In this document: one piece after another, positions 1-10,205 of the stretch
Position numbering within the stretch: the stretch's first letter is position 1
How the letters are laid out: each line of letters opens with the position of its first letter
Program-made: the position numbers and the translations under genes
The notes under the pieces: generated by a model
The model's input: only the letters and a program-made list of their open reading frames with translations
Databases searched by the model: none
Told to the model about the DNA's origin: nothing
From: an uncultured Gammaproteobacteria bacterium
GTDB lineage: Bacteria > Pseudomonadota > Gammaproteobacteria > Eutrophobiales > Eutrophobiaceae
Length of the DNA: 64,000 nucleotides
Assembly (NCBI GenBank): GCA_958295485.1
Contig: OY282354.1
Coordinates: 2,019,417-2,083,416 of the forward strand
Direction: 5' to 3'

Positions 1-1
1 T

Positions 2-145
2 ATAAATGCCTTTGCACGGGACACCAAGGTTCACCAGGTAACCGCGGTTGGCGAAGTCTCGCGAGCTACTGTGCAAAGAATGGCAAATTCGGTCATTTCG
101 GTAGTGGAAGACAGGGAACGAAAGGCGGAAGATGGAGGACAGTAA
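2..145 (+). CDS. rseB: RseB/MucB sigma-E regulator, C-terminal fragment
   Basis: Frame 2 is open from the window edge and ends at TAA 143-145, giving the last 47 residues of a protein. The stretch VTAVGEVSRATVQRMANSV matches the conserved end of RseB/MucB, the periplasmic protein that binds the anti-sigma factor RseA and shields it from cleavage. The gene directly downstream is the DegP/MucD protease, which is the usual neighbour in the rpoE-rseA-rseB-mucD order of Gammaproteobacteria. Only the tail is visible, so the rest of the operon lies outside the window. The family call rests on this short match plus synteny. Confidence 0.75.
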   Translation: MNAFARDTKVHQVTAVGEVSRATVQRMANSVISVVEDRERKAEDGGQ

Positions 146-228
146 AGACGAGTCTTGAAAAATCCCCCCAGCCTGCCAATATACACCCGTACATATCCGT
201 GAAATACCACTATTTGAAACTGAAAAAT

Positions 229-1653
229 ATGACATTCATCGCAAATTATTACAGGTTTGTTTTGTTCTCGGTTGTTTTATGCTGCTCCGGCCTGGTATAC
301 GCTCAATCGTTGCCTGACTTTACGCCGCTGGTCCGGCAAAATTCGGCGGCAGTCGTCAACATCAGCACCACTTCCAAAAAAGACAGCCGGAACTCACCAG
401 GGGAGTTTTACATCCCGGATGTGCCTGAAGACAGTCCTTTTTATGATTTTTTCAGGAAATTTTTTGAACAAGCCCCGGAAAACCATGGGCCGTCGAGAGA
501 AACCGCGTCACTTGGGTCGGGTTTTATCATTTCAGATGACGGATATATCATTAGTAATAACCACGTCGTAACAGGCGCTGATGAAGTTATTGTCAAACTT
601 AATGATCGCAGGGAATTTATCGCGGAAATAATCGGCACGGACAAGCGTAGTGATATTGCCTTGCTGAAAATCGATGGGAATGACCTGCCTGTAGTCAAGC
701 TGGGTACTTCCGCTGATTTGAAGGTGGGGGAATGGGTCCTGGCGATAGGGTCGCCGTTTGGTTTTGACTATTCAGTCACCCAGGGCATTATCAGCGCCAT
801 TGGAAGGAGCTTGCCCAATGAAAATTATATCCCTTTCATCCAGACCGATGTCGCCATCAACCCCGGTAATTCCGGCGGCCCTTTATTTAACCTGCAAGGC
901 GAAGTCATCGGGGTAAATTCGCAGATATACAGCCGCACCGGTGGCTTTATGGGCCTGTCTTTTGCAGTCCCCGTAGATGTTGTCGTCAACGTTTATTCAC
1001 AATTACGCGATAGCGGTCACGTCACTCGCGGCTGGTTGGGTGTCCTGATCCAGGATGTGACAAGGGAACTGGCGGAATCTTTCGGCATGGCTAACCCCCA
1101 GGGCGCGCTGGTGGCAAAGGTATTGGCTGAAAGTCCGGCTGAAGACGCGGGGATAGAGGTCGGCGATGTCATTGTCGAATACGATGGCGCCAAAGTCACT
1201 TTCTCATCGGACTTGCCGCCGATGGTGGGGAGCAGCAAGGTGAATGCCAAGGTGCCCCTGGAAATCATCCGCAAGGGCAAACGCAAAAAGCTCAAGGCGC
1301 TGATTGCCGAGTTGCCTGAAGAAGACAAGATTGCGCGGATTGAAGGCAACGGATCGAAAGAATCAGTCGCCAATGAAATGAACATTGTGGTGCGGGATCT
1401 CACCGAGGCGCTAAGGAAGAGGTTGGAATTGTCCGAAGGTGGCGTCATGGTGGAAAAGGTCATGCAAGGACCGGGGAGCGAGGCGGGGCTCCGCCAGGGT
1501 GACGTGATCCTGATCGTCAACAATCTGCGCGTAAAGGACGTTGCGCACTTTGAAGATATTTTAGGCAAGTTGCCTGAAAACAAATCGATACCTGTCCTGA
1601 TACAAAGACGCGGCGCGCCCACGTTTCTGGCGTTCAAATTGGCTGGAGATTAA
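229..1653 (+). CDS. degP: Periplasmic serine endoprotease DegP/MucD (Do family)
   Basis: This is a trypsin-like periplasmic protease and chaperone that removes misfolded envelope proteins. From the ATG at 229 a signal peptide (hydrophobic core FVLFSVVLCCSGLVYA) is followed by the protease domain with His112 (SNNHVV), Asp142 (RSDIALLK) and Ser215 (NPGNSGGP). Two PDZ domains follow, with repeated G(D)VI motifs near residues 300-330 and 420-455. A GTG at 199 would add ten residues and is possible, but ATG 229 gives a cleaner signal peptide. The gene lies between rseB and lepA, as mucD does in Pseudomonas, which points to sigma-E control. At about 474 aa it is normal for the family. Confidence 0.93.
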   Translation: MTFIANYYRFVLFSVVLCCSGLVYAQSLPDFTPLVRQNSAAVVNISTTSKKDSRNSPGEFYIPDVPEDSPFYDFFRKFFEQAPENHGPSRETASLGSGFIISDDGYIISNNHVVTGADEVIVKLNDRREFIAEIIGTDKRSDIALLKIDGNDLPVVKLGTSADLKVGEWVLAIGSPFGFDYSVTQGIISAIGRSLPNENYIPFIQTDVAINPGNSGGPLFNLQGEVIGVNSQIYSRTGGFMGLSFAVPVDVVVNVYSQLRDSGHVTRGWLGVLIQDVTRELAESFGMANPQGALVAKVLAESPAEDAGIEVGDVIVEYDGAKVTFSSDLPPMVGSSKVNAKVPLEIIRKGKRKKLKALIAELPEEDKIARIEGNGSKESVANEMNIVVRDLTEALRKRLELSEGGVMVEKVMQGPGSEAGLRQGDVILIVNNLRVKDVAHFEDILGKLPENKSIPVLIQRRGAPTFLAFKLAGD

Positions 1654-3465
1654 TTGTCAGTTTCCGGCATGGAGCATATCAGGAACTTTTCCATCATTGC
1701 CCATATCGATCACGGCAAGTCAACGCTGGCTGATCGATTTATCCAGGTTTGCGGGGGCTTGAGTGAGCGTGAAATGTCCCCCCAGGTATTGGACTCCATG
1801 GAGCTGGAGCAGGAACGGGGGATCACGATCAAGTCGCAAAGTGTCTGCCTGAATTACCGGCATCATGACGGCAACGCATATCAACTGAATATGATCGACA
1901 CGCCCGGCCATGTTGATTTCAGCTATGAGGTATCGCGTTCGCTGTCAGCCTGTGAAGGCGCCTTGTTAGTCGTGGATTGCTCCCAGGGCGTGGAAGCGCA
2001 AACGGTGGCCAATTGTTTCTCTGCGATCGAAAACGGACTCGAGGTGATACCGGCGCTGAACAAAATCGATTTGCCAGCCGCCGACCCTGACAAAGCTATG
2101 GGTGAGATCGAGGATATTATCGGTCTCGAAGCGGCGGATGCCTTGAAAGTCAGCGCCAAGACCGGGCAAGGTCTGGAGGATTTGCTCACCGCTATCATCA
2201 ATCGCATCCCCCCTCCCGCAGGCAATAAAGATTCCCCACTGAAAGCCCTGATTATCGATTCGTGGTTTGACAATTACCTGGGCGTGGTATCACTGGTGCG
2301 GGTAGTCGATGGCAGTTTGCGCGTCGGTGATAAAATCAGGATATTTTCAACCGGACAGGATTATATCGTCGATGAGGTGGGTGTGTTTACGCCTAAGAGG
2401 AAACGGAAACCTTGTCTGGTTACGGGAGAGGTCGGCTATGTTGTTGCCGGGATCAAGGAGATATTAGGCGCGCCGGTAGGCGATACGATTACTTCGAGCA
2501 GGAATTCGGCGGAACAACCGCTACCCGGCTTCCAGACTATAAAGCCACGGGTTTTCGCCGGTTTGTTTCCGGTCGATTCAAATGATTTTGAAGACTTCCG
2601 CGAAGCCCTGTCCAAATTAAGATTAAATGACTCGGCCCTGCATTTCGAACCTGAGACATCCCAGGCGCTGGGTTTCGGTTTTCGGTGCGGGTTCTTAGGC
2701 ATGTTGCATATGGAAATCGTCCAGGAACGCCTGGAACGTGAATACGATTTGGACCTGATCACGACGGCGCCGACGGTGGTCTATGAGGTCGTCACCACCG
2801 AGCATGACAAGCTCTATATCGATAATCCTTCCGACTTGCCCGGAACGGGCAAGCTTGCCGTGATACGGGAACCGATTATCCGCGCTGATATATTAGCGCC
2901 GCAGGAATATCTCGGCGGCGTGATCACCTTGTGCATGGAGAAAAGGGGCGTGCAAAAGAAGATGCAGTATGCGGGCAAACAGGTTTCCATTACGTTCGAT
3001 CTGCCTCTCAACGAGGTGGTGCTGGATTTTTTCGACAGGCTGAAATCAGTCAGCAAGGGTTACGCCTCGTTTGATTATCATCTAGTGCGTTACAGCGATG
3101 CGCCCTTGGTAAAACTGGATATATTAATCAACGGCGACAGGGTGGATGCGCTGTCATGTATCGTCCATCGCGACCTGGCGCAAAGGCGCGGGGGCGAATT
3201 GACGGGAAAGATGAAAGATGTTATTCCAAGACAGATGTATGAAGTCGTCATACAGGCGGCAATCGGTTCCAGGATCATCGCCAGACAGGTCGTGAAGGCG
3301 CTACGCAAGAACGTGACAGCCAAATGCTATGGCGGGGACGTCACGCGCAAAAGAAAATTACTTGAGAAACAGAAAGCGGGGAAGAAAAGAATGAAACAAT
3401 TCGGCGCGGTCGAAATTCCACAATCAGCTTTCATGGCCATACTTGAAGTAGGTAGAGAACAATGA
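1654..3465 (+). CDS. lepA: Elongation factor 4 (LepA) back-translocating GTPase
   Basis: LepA is a ribosome-binding translational GTPase. The G1 motif AHIDHGKST, the G3 motif DTPGH and the G4 motif NKID are present, followed by EF-G-like domains and the LepA-specific C-terminal domain ([13 protein letters not shown]). The start is taken as TTG 1654, which directly follows the degP stop and has GGAGA six to ten bases upstream. An internal ATG at 1669 would begin at MEHIRNF, closer to E. coli LepA, but Pseudomonas-type proteins have a similarly long N-terminus. The gene overlaps lepB by four bases (ATGA), so translation of the two is probably coupled. Confidence 0.96.
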   Translation: MSVSGMEHIRNFSIIAHIDHGKSTLADRFIQVCGGLSEREMSPQVLDSMELEQERGITIKSQSVCLNYRHHDGNAYQLNMIDTPGHVDFSYEVSRSLSACEGALLVVDCSQGVEAQTVANCFSAIENGLEVIPALNKIDLPAADPDKAMGEIEDIIGLEAADALKVSAKTGQGLEDLLTAIINRIPPPAGNKDSPLKALIIDSWFDNYLGVVSLVRVVDGSLRVGDKIRIFSTGQDYIVDEVGVFTPKRKRKPCLVTGEVGYVVAGIKEILGAPVGDTITSSRNSAEQPLPGFQTIKPRVFAGLFPVDSNDFEDFREALSKLRLNDSALHFEPETSQALGFGFRCGFLGMLHMEIVQERLEREYDLDLITTAPTVVYEVVTTEHDKLYIDNPSDLPGTGKLAVIREPIIRADILAPQEYLGGVITLCMEKRGVQKKMQYAGKQVSITFDLPLNEVVLDFFDRLKSVSKGYASFDYHLVRYSDAPLVKLDILINGDRVDALSCIVHRDLAQRRGGELTGKMKDVIPRQMYEVVIQAAIGSRIIARQVVKALRKNVTAKCYGGDVTRKRKLLEKQKAGKKRMKQFGAVEIPQSAFMAILEVGREQ

Positions 3466-4277
3466 GCTATGACTTTTCCACTTTGCTGGTCCTGCTTACT
3501 CTTGTCAGTGGATTGATCTGGGCGGTTGATGCCTTGTTTTTCGCCGCGAAGAGAAAGGCGGCGGCCGGTTCGTCAGGCAAAGACGAGCGAACCGAGCCGT
3601 TGATCGTCGATTATGCCCGCTCCTTCTTTCCGATCTTCCTGGTTGTACTGATCTTGCGTTCGTTCATCCTGGAACCGTTTCGCATTCCGTCCTCGTCCAT
3701 GATGCCGACTCTCTTGCGAGGCGACTTTATCCTGGTCAATAAATACGAATATGGTGTCCGTTTGCCAGTGCTGAATACCAAGGTGATTGCGAACGGCAGC
3801 CCCGAGCGGGGCGACATCATCGTATTTCGTTATCCGGAAGACCCCGGCATTCCCTTCATAAAACGGGTAGTCGGCGTGCCGGGCGATCGCATTCAATATA
3901 AAGACAAGCGACTGATCATCAACGAGGTAGAAGTGGAACTGAAATCCCGGGGCATCTACCGCGGTGGCGATGCGGATGAAAGAGAGAGCAGCGCCCACCA
4001 GTTAAGCGAGCGGCTGGGGGCCTTGACCCATGATATCCTGATCAATCCCCTGTATCCTCCCCGCCTGGAAGTCGACAGGATCATCCCCGCAGGGCATTAT
4101 TTTGTGCTGGGCGATAACCGCGACAACAGCAGGGACAGCCGCTATTGGGGCCTGGTCCCCGATGAAAACCTCGTGGGCAGGGCGTTCTACATCTGGATGA
4201 ACTTTCGCACCGACGGTTTTTTCAACCTGGGTAGCTGGCATATGGACTGGGGCAGGATCGGTTCCACTATCATCTAG
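3462..4277 (+). CDS. lepB: Signal peptidase I (LepB)
   Basis: LepB is an inner-membrane serine protease that cleaves Sec and Tat signal peptides on the periplasmic face. Two hydrophobic segments lie near residues 4-28 and 54-70. The catalytic serine is Ser79 in [10 protein letters not shown] and the general-base lysine is Lys134 in PFIKRVVG. The conserved box [14 protein letters not shown] is near residues 215-230. The start codon overlaps the lepA stop. At 271 aa it is typical for the family and sits in the standard lepA-lepB-rnc-era order. Confidence 0.95.
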   Translation: MSYDFSTLLVLLTLVSGLIWAVDALFFAAKRKAAAGSSGKDERTEPLIVDYARSFFPIFLVVLILRSFILEPFRIPSSSMMPTLLRGDFILVNKYEYGVRLPVLNTKVIANGSPERGDIIVFRYPEDPGIPFIKRVVGVPGDRIQYKDKRLIINEVEVELKSRGIYRGGDADERESSAHQLSERLGALTHDILINPLYPPRLEVDRIIPAGHYFVLGDNRDNSRDSRYWGLVPDENLVGRAFYIWMNFRTDGFFNLGSWHMDWGRIGSTII

Positions 4278-4369
4278 CAGTCATTGATTTTGGCGATACA
4301 TTCCATTGCTTGCGACACGCAGAGCCTGCCCCGGACTTGGAGAGGGCGCTGCAAAAGGGTTCCTTCTCT

Positions 4370-4387
4370 CCCCCCTGACAAGGGGGG
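4370..4387. repeat. C/G-rich hairpin repeat in lepB-rnc gap
   Basis: A perfect 7-bp inverted repeat, CCCCCCT-gaca-AGGGGGG, sits in the 175-bp gap between lepB and rnc. A near-identical hairpin with a four-base ga(c/t)a loop recurs at 58891-58906. This suggests a dispersed palindromic repeat. There is no U-tract, so it is a poor terminator candidate, although it could act as an mRNA processing site. Confidence 0.6.
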
Positions 4388-4452
4388 AAACCCCTGGCTT
4401 AATCAAGGGTTCCCATGGAATTACAGCCTTTGATGTGAAGGGGTCAAATACC

Positions 4453-5142
4453 GTGAATGAGTTACTCTTGCACTTTGGAAAAGTTCTGGGATATAACTTT
4501 CAGAATGAGGAGTTGTTGAGCATCGCTTTGACTCATCGGAGCCTGGGCAAGAGCAACAACGAAAGGCTGGAGTACCTGGGTGATGCGATTGTCGGCCTGT
4601 TCATCGCCGAGCGACTGTTTATCAAATTCCCGGAGGCCAGCGAAAGTCAACTGACCCGGCTGCGCTCGTCCCTGGTCAAGGGAGAGGCGCTCGCGCAACT
4701 CGCCAGGGACCTGGGCGTAGGAAATTATATCAAGCTGGGCGCGGGCGAGCGCAAGAGTCGCGGGTGGCAAAAAGACTCGATCCTGGCCGACGCCATGGAG
4801 GCGTTGATAGGGGCCATTTACCTGGATTCGAACCTGGAAAACTGCCGCGGCATCGTATTGAACCTGTACGCCCCCTTGCTCGATAAATTGACCCTTGACA
4901 GTATTGCATTAGATTCTAAAACCCGGCTGCAAGAGTATCTGCAAGCCAATAAAAAACCGTTGCCTTCTTATGAAGTCGTGACCGAGGAAGGCGACGCGCA
5001 CGCCAAATTGTTTACCATTGAATGCCGCATCGAAGGGCTCGATGAACCCGTTACCGCGCAGGGCAAAACCAAAAGAGGCGCTGAGCAGGCGGCGGCTAAA
5101 ACGGCGCTGGAGATGATAGGACTTGATGCCGGCGATGATTGA
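4453..5142 (+). CDS. rnc: Ribonuclease III
   Basis: RNase III cleaves double-stranded RNA in rRNA maturation and mRNA decay. The signature NERLEYLGDAIVG is followed by DAMEALIGAIYLD, both carrying Mg-binding acidic residues, and then a double-stranded RNA-binding domain (GKTKRGAEQAAAKTALEMIG). The frame is open further upstream, but that part runs through the hairpin repeat and looks non-coding. GTG 4453, with GAAGGGG about ten bases upstream, gives 229 aa against 226 in E. coli and is preferred. The 3' end overlaps the start of era. Confidence 0.94.
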   Translation: MNELLLHFGKVLGYNFQNEELLSIALTHRSLGKSNNERLEYLGDAIVGLFIAERLFIKFPEASESQLTRLRSSLVKGEALAQLARDLGVGNYIKLGAGERKSRGWQKDSILADAMEALIGAIYLDSNLENCRGIVLNLYAPLLDKLTLDSIALDSKTRLQEYLQANKKPLPSYEVVTEEGDAHAKLFTIECRIEGLDEPVTAQGKTKRGAEQAAAKTALEMIGLDAGDD

Positions 5143-6064
5143 AACAAAACCCGAAAAGAAATCGGTTGACGCTGACCCCTTGGGTTTCAAGGCAGGTTAC
5201 GTTGCTATCGTGGGCCGCCCGAACGTAGGCAAATCCACGCTGTTGAATCAAATGCTGGAGGAAAAAATCAGTATCGTCTCCGGTAAGCCACAGACTACGC
5301 GCTGGCAGATACGCGGGATCAAGTCAACGCCGGATTACCAGATCGTCTTTACGGATACGCCAGGCTATCAGAACATGCACGACAGCGCCATTAACCGGTA
5401 TATGAACAAGGAAGTGGTCAACGCATTGGCGCATATCGACGTGGTATTGTTAGTCGTCGAGGCGGTAAAATGGAGTCAGGCAGACGACAATATCGCCCAT
5501 TTATTAAAAGGCGCGAGCGCCCCTGTCATATTAGTCATCAACAAACTCGACCGACTGAAAGACCCCGCTGCATTGCTGCCGTATATCGATGACTTGAGAG
5601 GAAAATTGGTTTTTACAGAAACCATTCCCATCTGCGCCAGGAAACGACGGGATGTCAACTTGCTGGAGCGCAGGATCGCTTCATTTCTGCCGGCGGGAGA
5701 ACAACTGTTCCCAGCCGAACAGCTCACGGATAGAAGCGAACGCTTCATGGCTGCTGAATACATCAGGGAGAAAATGATGGTGAAATTGGGCGATGAGTTG
5801 CCTTACAGGGTATCGGTCACTATCGATGAATTCAGGGATGAAAAATTATTATTGTCGATTTTTGCCACGATATGGATCGAACGCGAGTCGCACAAATCCA
5901 TTATCATCGGTGAAAACGGCAAGGCGCTGAAATCCATTGGCAGGGACGCGCGCAAGGAATTGGAACGCTTCTTTGCTAAGAGAGTCTACTTGCAGACCTG
6001 GATAAAACTGAGAAAAAACTGGACGGAAGACCTGAATGCGCTGAGGGACCTGGGATACAAATAA
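5126..6064 (+). CDS. era: GTPase Era, 30S ribosome maturation
   Basis: Era binds the 3' end of 16S rRNA during small-subunit assembly. The protein shows GRPNVGKST (G1), DTPGYQN (G3), NKLD (G4) and a C-terminal KH domain around GENGKALKSIGRDARKELE. Candidate starts are TTG 5123, ATG 5126 and ATG 5135. ATG 5126 is chosen because AGGAC lies just upstream. The gene overlaps the rnc 3' end by 17 bases in another frame. recO starts immediately after the stop, so the block is read as one operon. Confidence 0.95.
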   Translation: MPAMIETKPEKKSVDADPLGFKAGYVAIVGRPNVGKSTLLNQMLEEKISIVSGKPQTTRWQIRGIKSTPDYQIVFTDTPGYQNMHDSAINRYMNKEVVNALAHIDVVLLVVEAVKWSQADDNIAHLLKGASAPVILVINKLDRLKDPAALLPYIDDLRGKLVFTETIPICARKRRDVNLLERRIASFLPAGEQLFPAEQLTDRSERFMAAEYIREKMMVKLGDELPYRVSVTIDEFRDEKLLLSIFATIWIERESHKSIIIGENGKALKSIGRDARKELERFFAKRVYLQTWIKLRKNWTEDLNALRDLGYK

Positions 6065-6796
6065 ATGAGAGTCGCCCTGCATCCCTGCTATATCCTGCAT
6101 AACCGGGCCTACCGCGAGACGAGTTTGTTGTTGGACGTATTTTCCAGGCAACATGGCCGAGTGGGCCTGATAGCGAAGGGAGGGAGGACGCAAAAAAATC
6201 ATAAGCGGGCATTGCTGCAACCAGGCCGACGAGTCAATATCTCCTGGACGGCGCGCCGCGAGCTGGGCGCCTTGATTTCCGTAGAACCTTGTCAAACTGA
6301 CGCGCCACCCGGCGGAGGACGTTTATTAAGCGTCTTCTACATCAATGAATTGTTGGTCAAGCTGTTGCATAAACATGAAGCGCACCCCGAGCTTTTCGAT
6401 GTGTATGATGAAGCGATAACCGGTTTAAGTGGGGGGGCTTCGGAACAGGTGATTCTCAGGTTATTTGAAAAGCGGCTGTTGGAAGCGCTTGGTTACGGGC
6501 TGGCCCTGGACTCGGACGTGGAAGGCAACCCGATCAAACCGAATGAAGATTATAATTACCGGATTGAACAAGGCCCGGTATTATATGAAACGCCGCTGGA
6601 GAATAGTGTCAGGGTATCCGGTCAGACCTTGCTGGCCCTGTCGAAAGAGAATCCGGGCAAAGACCGTGTGCTTAATGAGGCTAAACAACTGATGAGGATG
6701 ATGATAGGGCATCTGCTGGGAGGGAGACCGCTGGTCAGCCGCGAGTTATATAAATACATCTTGAGCACGCATACTGAAAAGGCAGGCAGAAAATGA
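6065..6796 (+). CDS. recO: DNA repair protein RecO
   Basis: RecO promotes RecA loading on SSB-coated DNA and strand annealing in the RecFOR pathway. The N-terminal OB fold ([24 protein letters not shown]) and the helical C-terminal domain fit the family, and 243 aa matches E. coli RecO closely. The start codon follows the era stop with no gap, and the 3' end overlaps pdxJ by four bases. Gene order era-recO-pdxJ is strongly conserved in Gammaproteobacteria, which supports the call as much as the sequence does. Confidence 0.93.
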   Translation: MRVALHPCYILHNRAYRETSLLLDVFSRQHGRVGLIAKGGRTQKNHKRALLQPGRRVNISWTARRELGALISVEPCQTDAPPGGGRLLSVFYINELLVKLLHKHEAHPELFDVYDEAITGLSGGASEQVILRLFEKRLLEALGYGLALDSDVEGNPIKPNEDYNYRIEQGPVLYETPLENSVRVSGQTLLALSKENPGKDRVLNEAKQLMRMMIGHLLGGRPLVSRELYKYILSTHTEKAGRK

Positions 6797-7530
6797 ATTC
6801 GATAAAGCTGGGCGTCAACATCGACCACGTGGCGGCCTTGCGGCAGGCAAGGCTGACCGTATACCCGGAACCTGTCCAGGCGGCCTTGATAGCGGAACAG
6901 GCCGGCGCTGATTCGATAACGGTGCACCTGAGAGAAGACCGTCGGCATATCCGGGAACGTGACGTAGAGATGCTGAAAGACGTCCTGACCGTACCGCTCA
7001 ACCTCGAGATGGCGATTACCGATGAGATGTTGGGCATCGCCGAAAAATTACAGCCGGATTACTGCTGTTTCGTTCCTGAACGCCGGGCAGAGTTGACCAC
7101 CGAAGGCGGCTTGGAAGTGGCGGGGCAGCATGAGAAGGTGAAGGACGCCGGCGCCCGGATGCAAGCGGCCGGCGCCCGGGTCTCGTTATTTATTGACGCA
7201 GACCCTGAACAAATCGATGCGGCGGCAGAAGTTGGCGCCGACATGATAGAAATTCACACGGGCCACTTTGCGGATTGTGATAACTCCCACTCACGGCTCA
7301 TCGAATTCGATAAAATCCGGCAAGCTGTCGAATACGCGGCAAAAACAAGACTGCAAGTAAACGCCGGACACGGGCTACACTACCACAACGTAAAACCCAT
7401 AGCGGCAATCAAGGAAATCGCCGAACTGAACATAGGCCATTCCATCATAGCGAGAGCCGTCTTCACCGGCCTCGCCCAGGCTGTCAGCGATATGAAAAAA
7501 CTGATGGATGCCGCCAGACGCCAGCTATAA
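6793..7530 (+). CDS. pdxJ: Pyridoxine 5'-phosphate synthase PdxJ
   Basis: PdxJ condenses 1-deoxyxylulose 5-phosphate with aminoacetone 3-phosphate to form pyridoxine 5'-phosphate, the last ring-forming step of vitamin B6 synthesis. The N-terminus [15 protein letters not shown] and the later stretch [12 protein letters not shown] are family signatures of this TIM barrel. Length 245 aa is standard. The ATG overlaps the recO stop. It is the last gene of the rightward block and converges on rne with a 43-bp gap that shows no clear terminator. Confidence 0.96.
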   Translation: MNSIKLGVNIDHVAALRQARLTVYPEPVQAALIAEQAGADSITVHLREDRRHIRERDVEMLKDVLTVPLNLEMAITDEMLGIAEKLQPDYCCFVPERRAELTTEGGLEVAGQHEKVKDAGARMQAAGARVSLFIDADPEQIDAAAEVGADMIEIHTGHFADCDNSHSRLIEFDKIRQAVEYAAKTRLQVNAGHGLHYHNVKPIAAIKEIAELNIGHSIIARAVFTGLAQAVSDMKKLMDAARRQL

Positions 7531-7573
7531 CCCGCGCAATCTTTTCCTTGTTATAGCCGGCCGTCGGCGTTGC

Positions 7574-9625
7574 TTATTGCCGCTCTTCCAGGGTTACGTT
7601 TGCAACGGGTTCCTTTTTTGTGGCTTCTTTTGTTACTTCATTCTTCGGGTTTTCGTTGGTTTCAGCAACGATATTGGCTGGCCTCGCCGGAGTTTTTTCA
7701 TAGGTATCCCGGCTTCTCCGGCTTGGGCGGGATGGTCTGCTCCCGCTTCTGCTTTGCTCCCTGTTTCCTTGTCGGCGACGGTTGCCGCTGGCCTGATTAC
7801 CGTCCCTGCGTGAATTTCTGCGTTGTTGCTGTTGCCTGTCGGGATTATTGCCGGCGCTGGAACCGGGACGCCTGTTCCTGCTCCGTGGGGGGCGGCGTTT
7901 CCTGTTGTCCTGTGAAGCCTCCCGGTCCTGTTCATCGGCAACGCCAAATAAACTACCGAACAACCTGGCGATCAAGCCTTTGCCGTTGCCTTGTTTTGCA
8001 GTCGGAACCGGCTTATCCGGTATAATCTGGGTTAAAGCGGGTTTTTCCGGGATTTTCCGGTCGTTATTGGAAACAACGTCCAGGTAATTGTTCTGTTTGA
8101 CGCCGGCAAACTTATAGCTTTCTTTTTGCACCGAAGCTGTTTCAGACTCCGATAAATTAATTCTTTGAACCTGGTACTGGGGCGTTTCCATTACCGGGTC
8201 AGGGATAATGATAATTTCCACATCCAGTCGCTGTTCTATCTCGCGCATGGATTGTCGCTTTTCATTCAACAAAAAGGTAGCTGCATCTACCGGCAACTGA
8301 GCTATGACTTTAGCGGTCAATTCTTTCATCGCTTCTTCCTGGATAATCCTCAGGACAGCCAGTGAAAGTGATTTGACGTCGCGTATTGTTCCCTGACTGT
8401 CACAGCGTGGACAGGGTATGTGGCTTGATTCTCCAAGGGATGGCCTCAACCTTTGCCGTGACATTTCCAATAAACCAAAACGTGATATGCGACTCGTCTG
8501 GACGCGGGCGCGATCAACCCTCAGCCCATCTCTCAGACGATTTTCAACCTCGCGTTGATTTTTAGCGCTTGCCATATCAATAAAGTCGATTACGAACAGC
8601 CCACCCAAATCGCGCAAGCGCAGTTGCCGGGCAATTTCATCAGCCGCTTCCAGGTTGGTATTCAATGCTGTTTCTTCAATATCCTCGCCTTTGGTAGCGC
8701 GCGCCGAGTTAATATCAATCGACGTCAAAGCCTCAGCGTGATCAATAATCAATACTCCTCCGGAGGGAAGTTGAACTTCGCGGGCAAAGGCAGTTTCTAT
8801 CTGCCCTTCAATTTGATAACGGCTGAATAAGGGGTCGCTTTCCGAATAGAGTTTCAGTTTGTGCAGGTTATGAGGCATAACCTGTTGCATAAAATCCCGC
8901 GCCCGATGAAAAACGTCATTATCGTCAATCCATATTTCCGCTATGTCATTTCTCAAATAATCCCGAATCGCCCTGATAATGACTTCACTTTCCTGGTAAA
9001 CCAGAAATGGCGCGGTTTTTTCTTTAGCCGTTGTTTTTATGGAAGCCCATAGTACTTGTAAGTAATCCAGGTCCCATTGAAGTTCTTCAGCGCTTTTACC
9101 GATGCCGGCGGTGCGTAATATCAGCCCCATGCCTTGGGGTATTTCCAAGGCGCTCATCGCTTCACGCGCCTCGGTGCGGTCATTGCCCTCAATTTGCCTG
9201 GAAACGCCGCCAGCCCTGGGATTGTTAGGCATAAGCACCAGGTAGCGTCCGGCAAGGCTGATAAAAGTAGTCAGCGCTGCGCCTTTATTGCCGCGTTCTT
9301 CCTTTTCTACCTGGACAATATACTCTTGCCCAACCTCCAACTCTTCCTTGATATTGATGCGGCCACGGTTATCGTCGGTGTTTCTGGGTTTGAACAGGGA
9401 GCGGGCAATTTCCTTGAAGGGCAGGAAGCCGTGGCGATCAGCGCCGAAATCGACAAATGCCGCCTCCAGGCTTGGTTCAACCCTGACTATTCGGCATTTA
9501 TAGATATTTGATTTCTTCTGTTCGCGTCCGGTTGCTTCGATATCCAGGTCGTACAGGCGCTGGCCATCCACTAGCGCCACCCTCAACTCTTCCGGTTGAG
9601 TCGCGTTTATCAACATTCTTTTCAT
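7574..9625 (-). CDS. rne: Ribonuclease E, short C-terminal scaffold
   Basis: RNase E is the endoribonuclease that starts mRNA decay and processes rRNA and tRNA. The start is [21 protein letters not shown] at 9625 with AAGGA upstream. The S1 domain, the catalytic DNase I-like site ([10 protein letters not shown] and FVIDFIDM) and the zinc-link CPRCDSQGT are all present. The C-terminal part from about residue 540 is low-complexity and rich in Arg, Gln and Asn, and ends at residue 683, far shorter than the 1061 aa of E. coli. The degradosome scaffold is therefore reduced, and partner sites cannot be assigned from sequence alone. The gene diverges from rluC. Confidence 0.93.
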   Translation of the reverse strand: MKRMLINATQPEELRVALVDGQRLYDLDIEATGREQKKSNIYKCRIVRVEPSLEAAFVDFGADRHGFLPFKEIARSLFKPRNTDDNRGRINIKEELEVGQEYIVQVEKEERGNKGAALTTFISLAGRYLVLMPNNPRAGGVSRQIEGNDRTEAREAMSALEIPQGMGLILRTAGIGKSAEELQWDLDYLQVLWASIKTTAKEKTAPFLVYQESEVIIRAIRDYLRNDIAEIWIDDNDVFHRARDFMQQVMPHNLHKLKLYSESDPLFSRYQIEGQIETAFAREVQLPSGGVLIIDHAEALTSIDINSARATKGEDIEETALNTNLEAADEIARQLRLRDLGGLFVIDFIDMASAKNQREVENRLRDGLRVDRARVQTSRISRFGLLEMSRQRLRPSLGESSHIPCPRCDSQGTIRDVKSLSLAVLRIIQEEAMKELTAKVIAQLPVDAATFLLNEKRQSMREIEQRLDVEIIIIPDPVMETPQYQVQRINLSESETASVQKESYKFAGVKQNNYLDVVSNNDRKIPEKPALTQIIPDKPVPTAKQGNGKGLIARLFGSLFGVADEQDREASQDNRKRRPPRSRNRRPGSSAGNNPDRQQQQRRNSRRDGNQASGNRRRQGNREQSRSGSRPSRPSRRSRDTYEKTPARPANIVAETNENPKNEVTKEATKKEPVANVTLEERQ

Positions 9626-10205
9626 TGTAAATATCCTTTGTTCTATAGCTCGACCATGTGTCAACCTTGACCTATCGTCAGATGCCGGATAATCCGGCCG
9701 ACAGATGGGAGCTAAGTTAATCTGTCTGTCGCGTTGCCGTTTTGCAACCACGAATTTATCCCTGGATATCCCGCCAGCAAATATTCCCGCCCCTGCTGCG
9801 AATTGATTCCAGGGTTTTCATAAATAACTTCATCAATATGGCGATCCCTGCCGGTTACTGCTTATTCACACATTTCCATGCGAAAACGTTCGTTCTGTAA
9901 CAGCTATATCGCCGTCAGGATAAGCCCGTCTGTCCCATCTCCTGGTAAGAGATACGGGCAAAAACCTGCTTGACTACATTACTTTCAACGCTCACCTGTC
10001 TCATCTCCTGGTGGGAGATACGGGTTGGAACCTGCACTGCAAAGAGCGACGGGCATTATTTTATTTCAATCCGGCCCGGGCTCCACCGCTCAAATTCCAT
10101 CTCCACTGAAGACAAGCGCTTTTATATGGCTTATCCTTGTGGGATATCTGATTGTCAGCGCCAACAAGCATAACTATATCAATTTTATTGCCTTACGGCA
10201 ATGCC
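9626..10205. other. rne-rluC divergent intergenic region
   Basis: This 580-bp gap between the divergent rne and rluC genes has no credible ORF. It should hold both promoters and the rne 5' leader, which in E. coli is long and autoregulatory. Visible structure: a palindrome CCGGAT-a-ATCCGG at 9685-9697 on the rne side, and two 40-bp direct repeats with hairpins nearer rluC (separate entry). No promoter could be fixed with confidence. Confidence 0.6.
9930..10035. repeat. Two 40-bp direct repeats, each with a hairpin
   Basis: Copies at 9930-9969 and 9996-10035 match at about 34 of 40 bases. Each contains ATCTC-(7 nt)-GAGAT followed by a CGGG that can extend the stem with the preceding CCC or CTC, and each ends in acctgc. 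In both copies the loop reads ctggt followed by two variable bases. Spacing is 66 bp start to start. They lie in the rne-rluC gap. Function is unknown; a duplicated RNA structure or protein-binding site are both possible. Confidence 0.6.

Noticed and set aside
4306..4452. N-terminal extension of 49 aa on RNase III
   Set aside because: It runs through the C/G-rich hairpin repeat, has no family similarity, and the GTG at 4453 gives the expected length.
7508..8087. Plus-strand frames over the rne 3' end
   Set aside because: They are antisense to the arginine-rich C-terminal region of RNase E and have no support.
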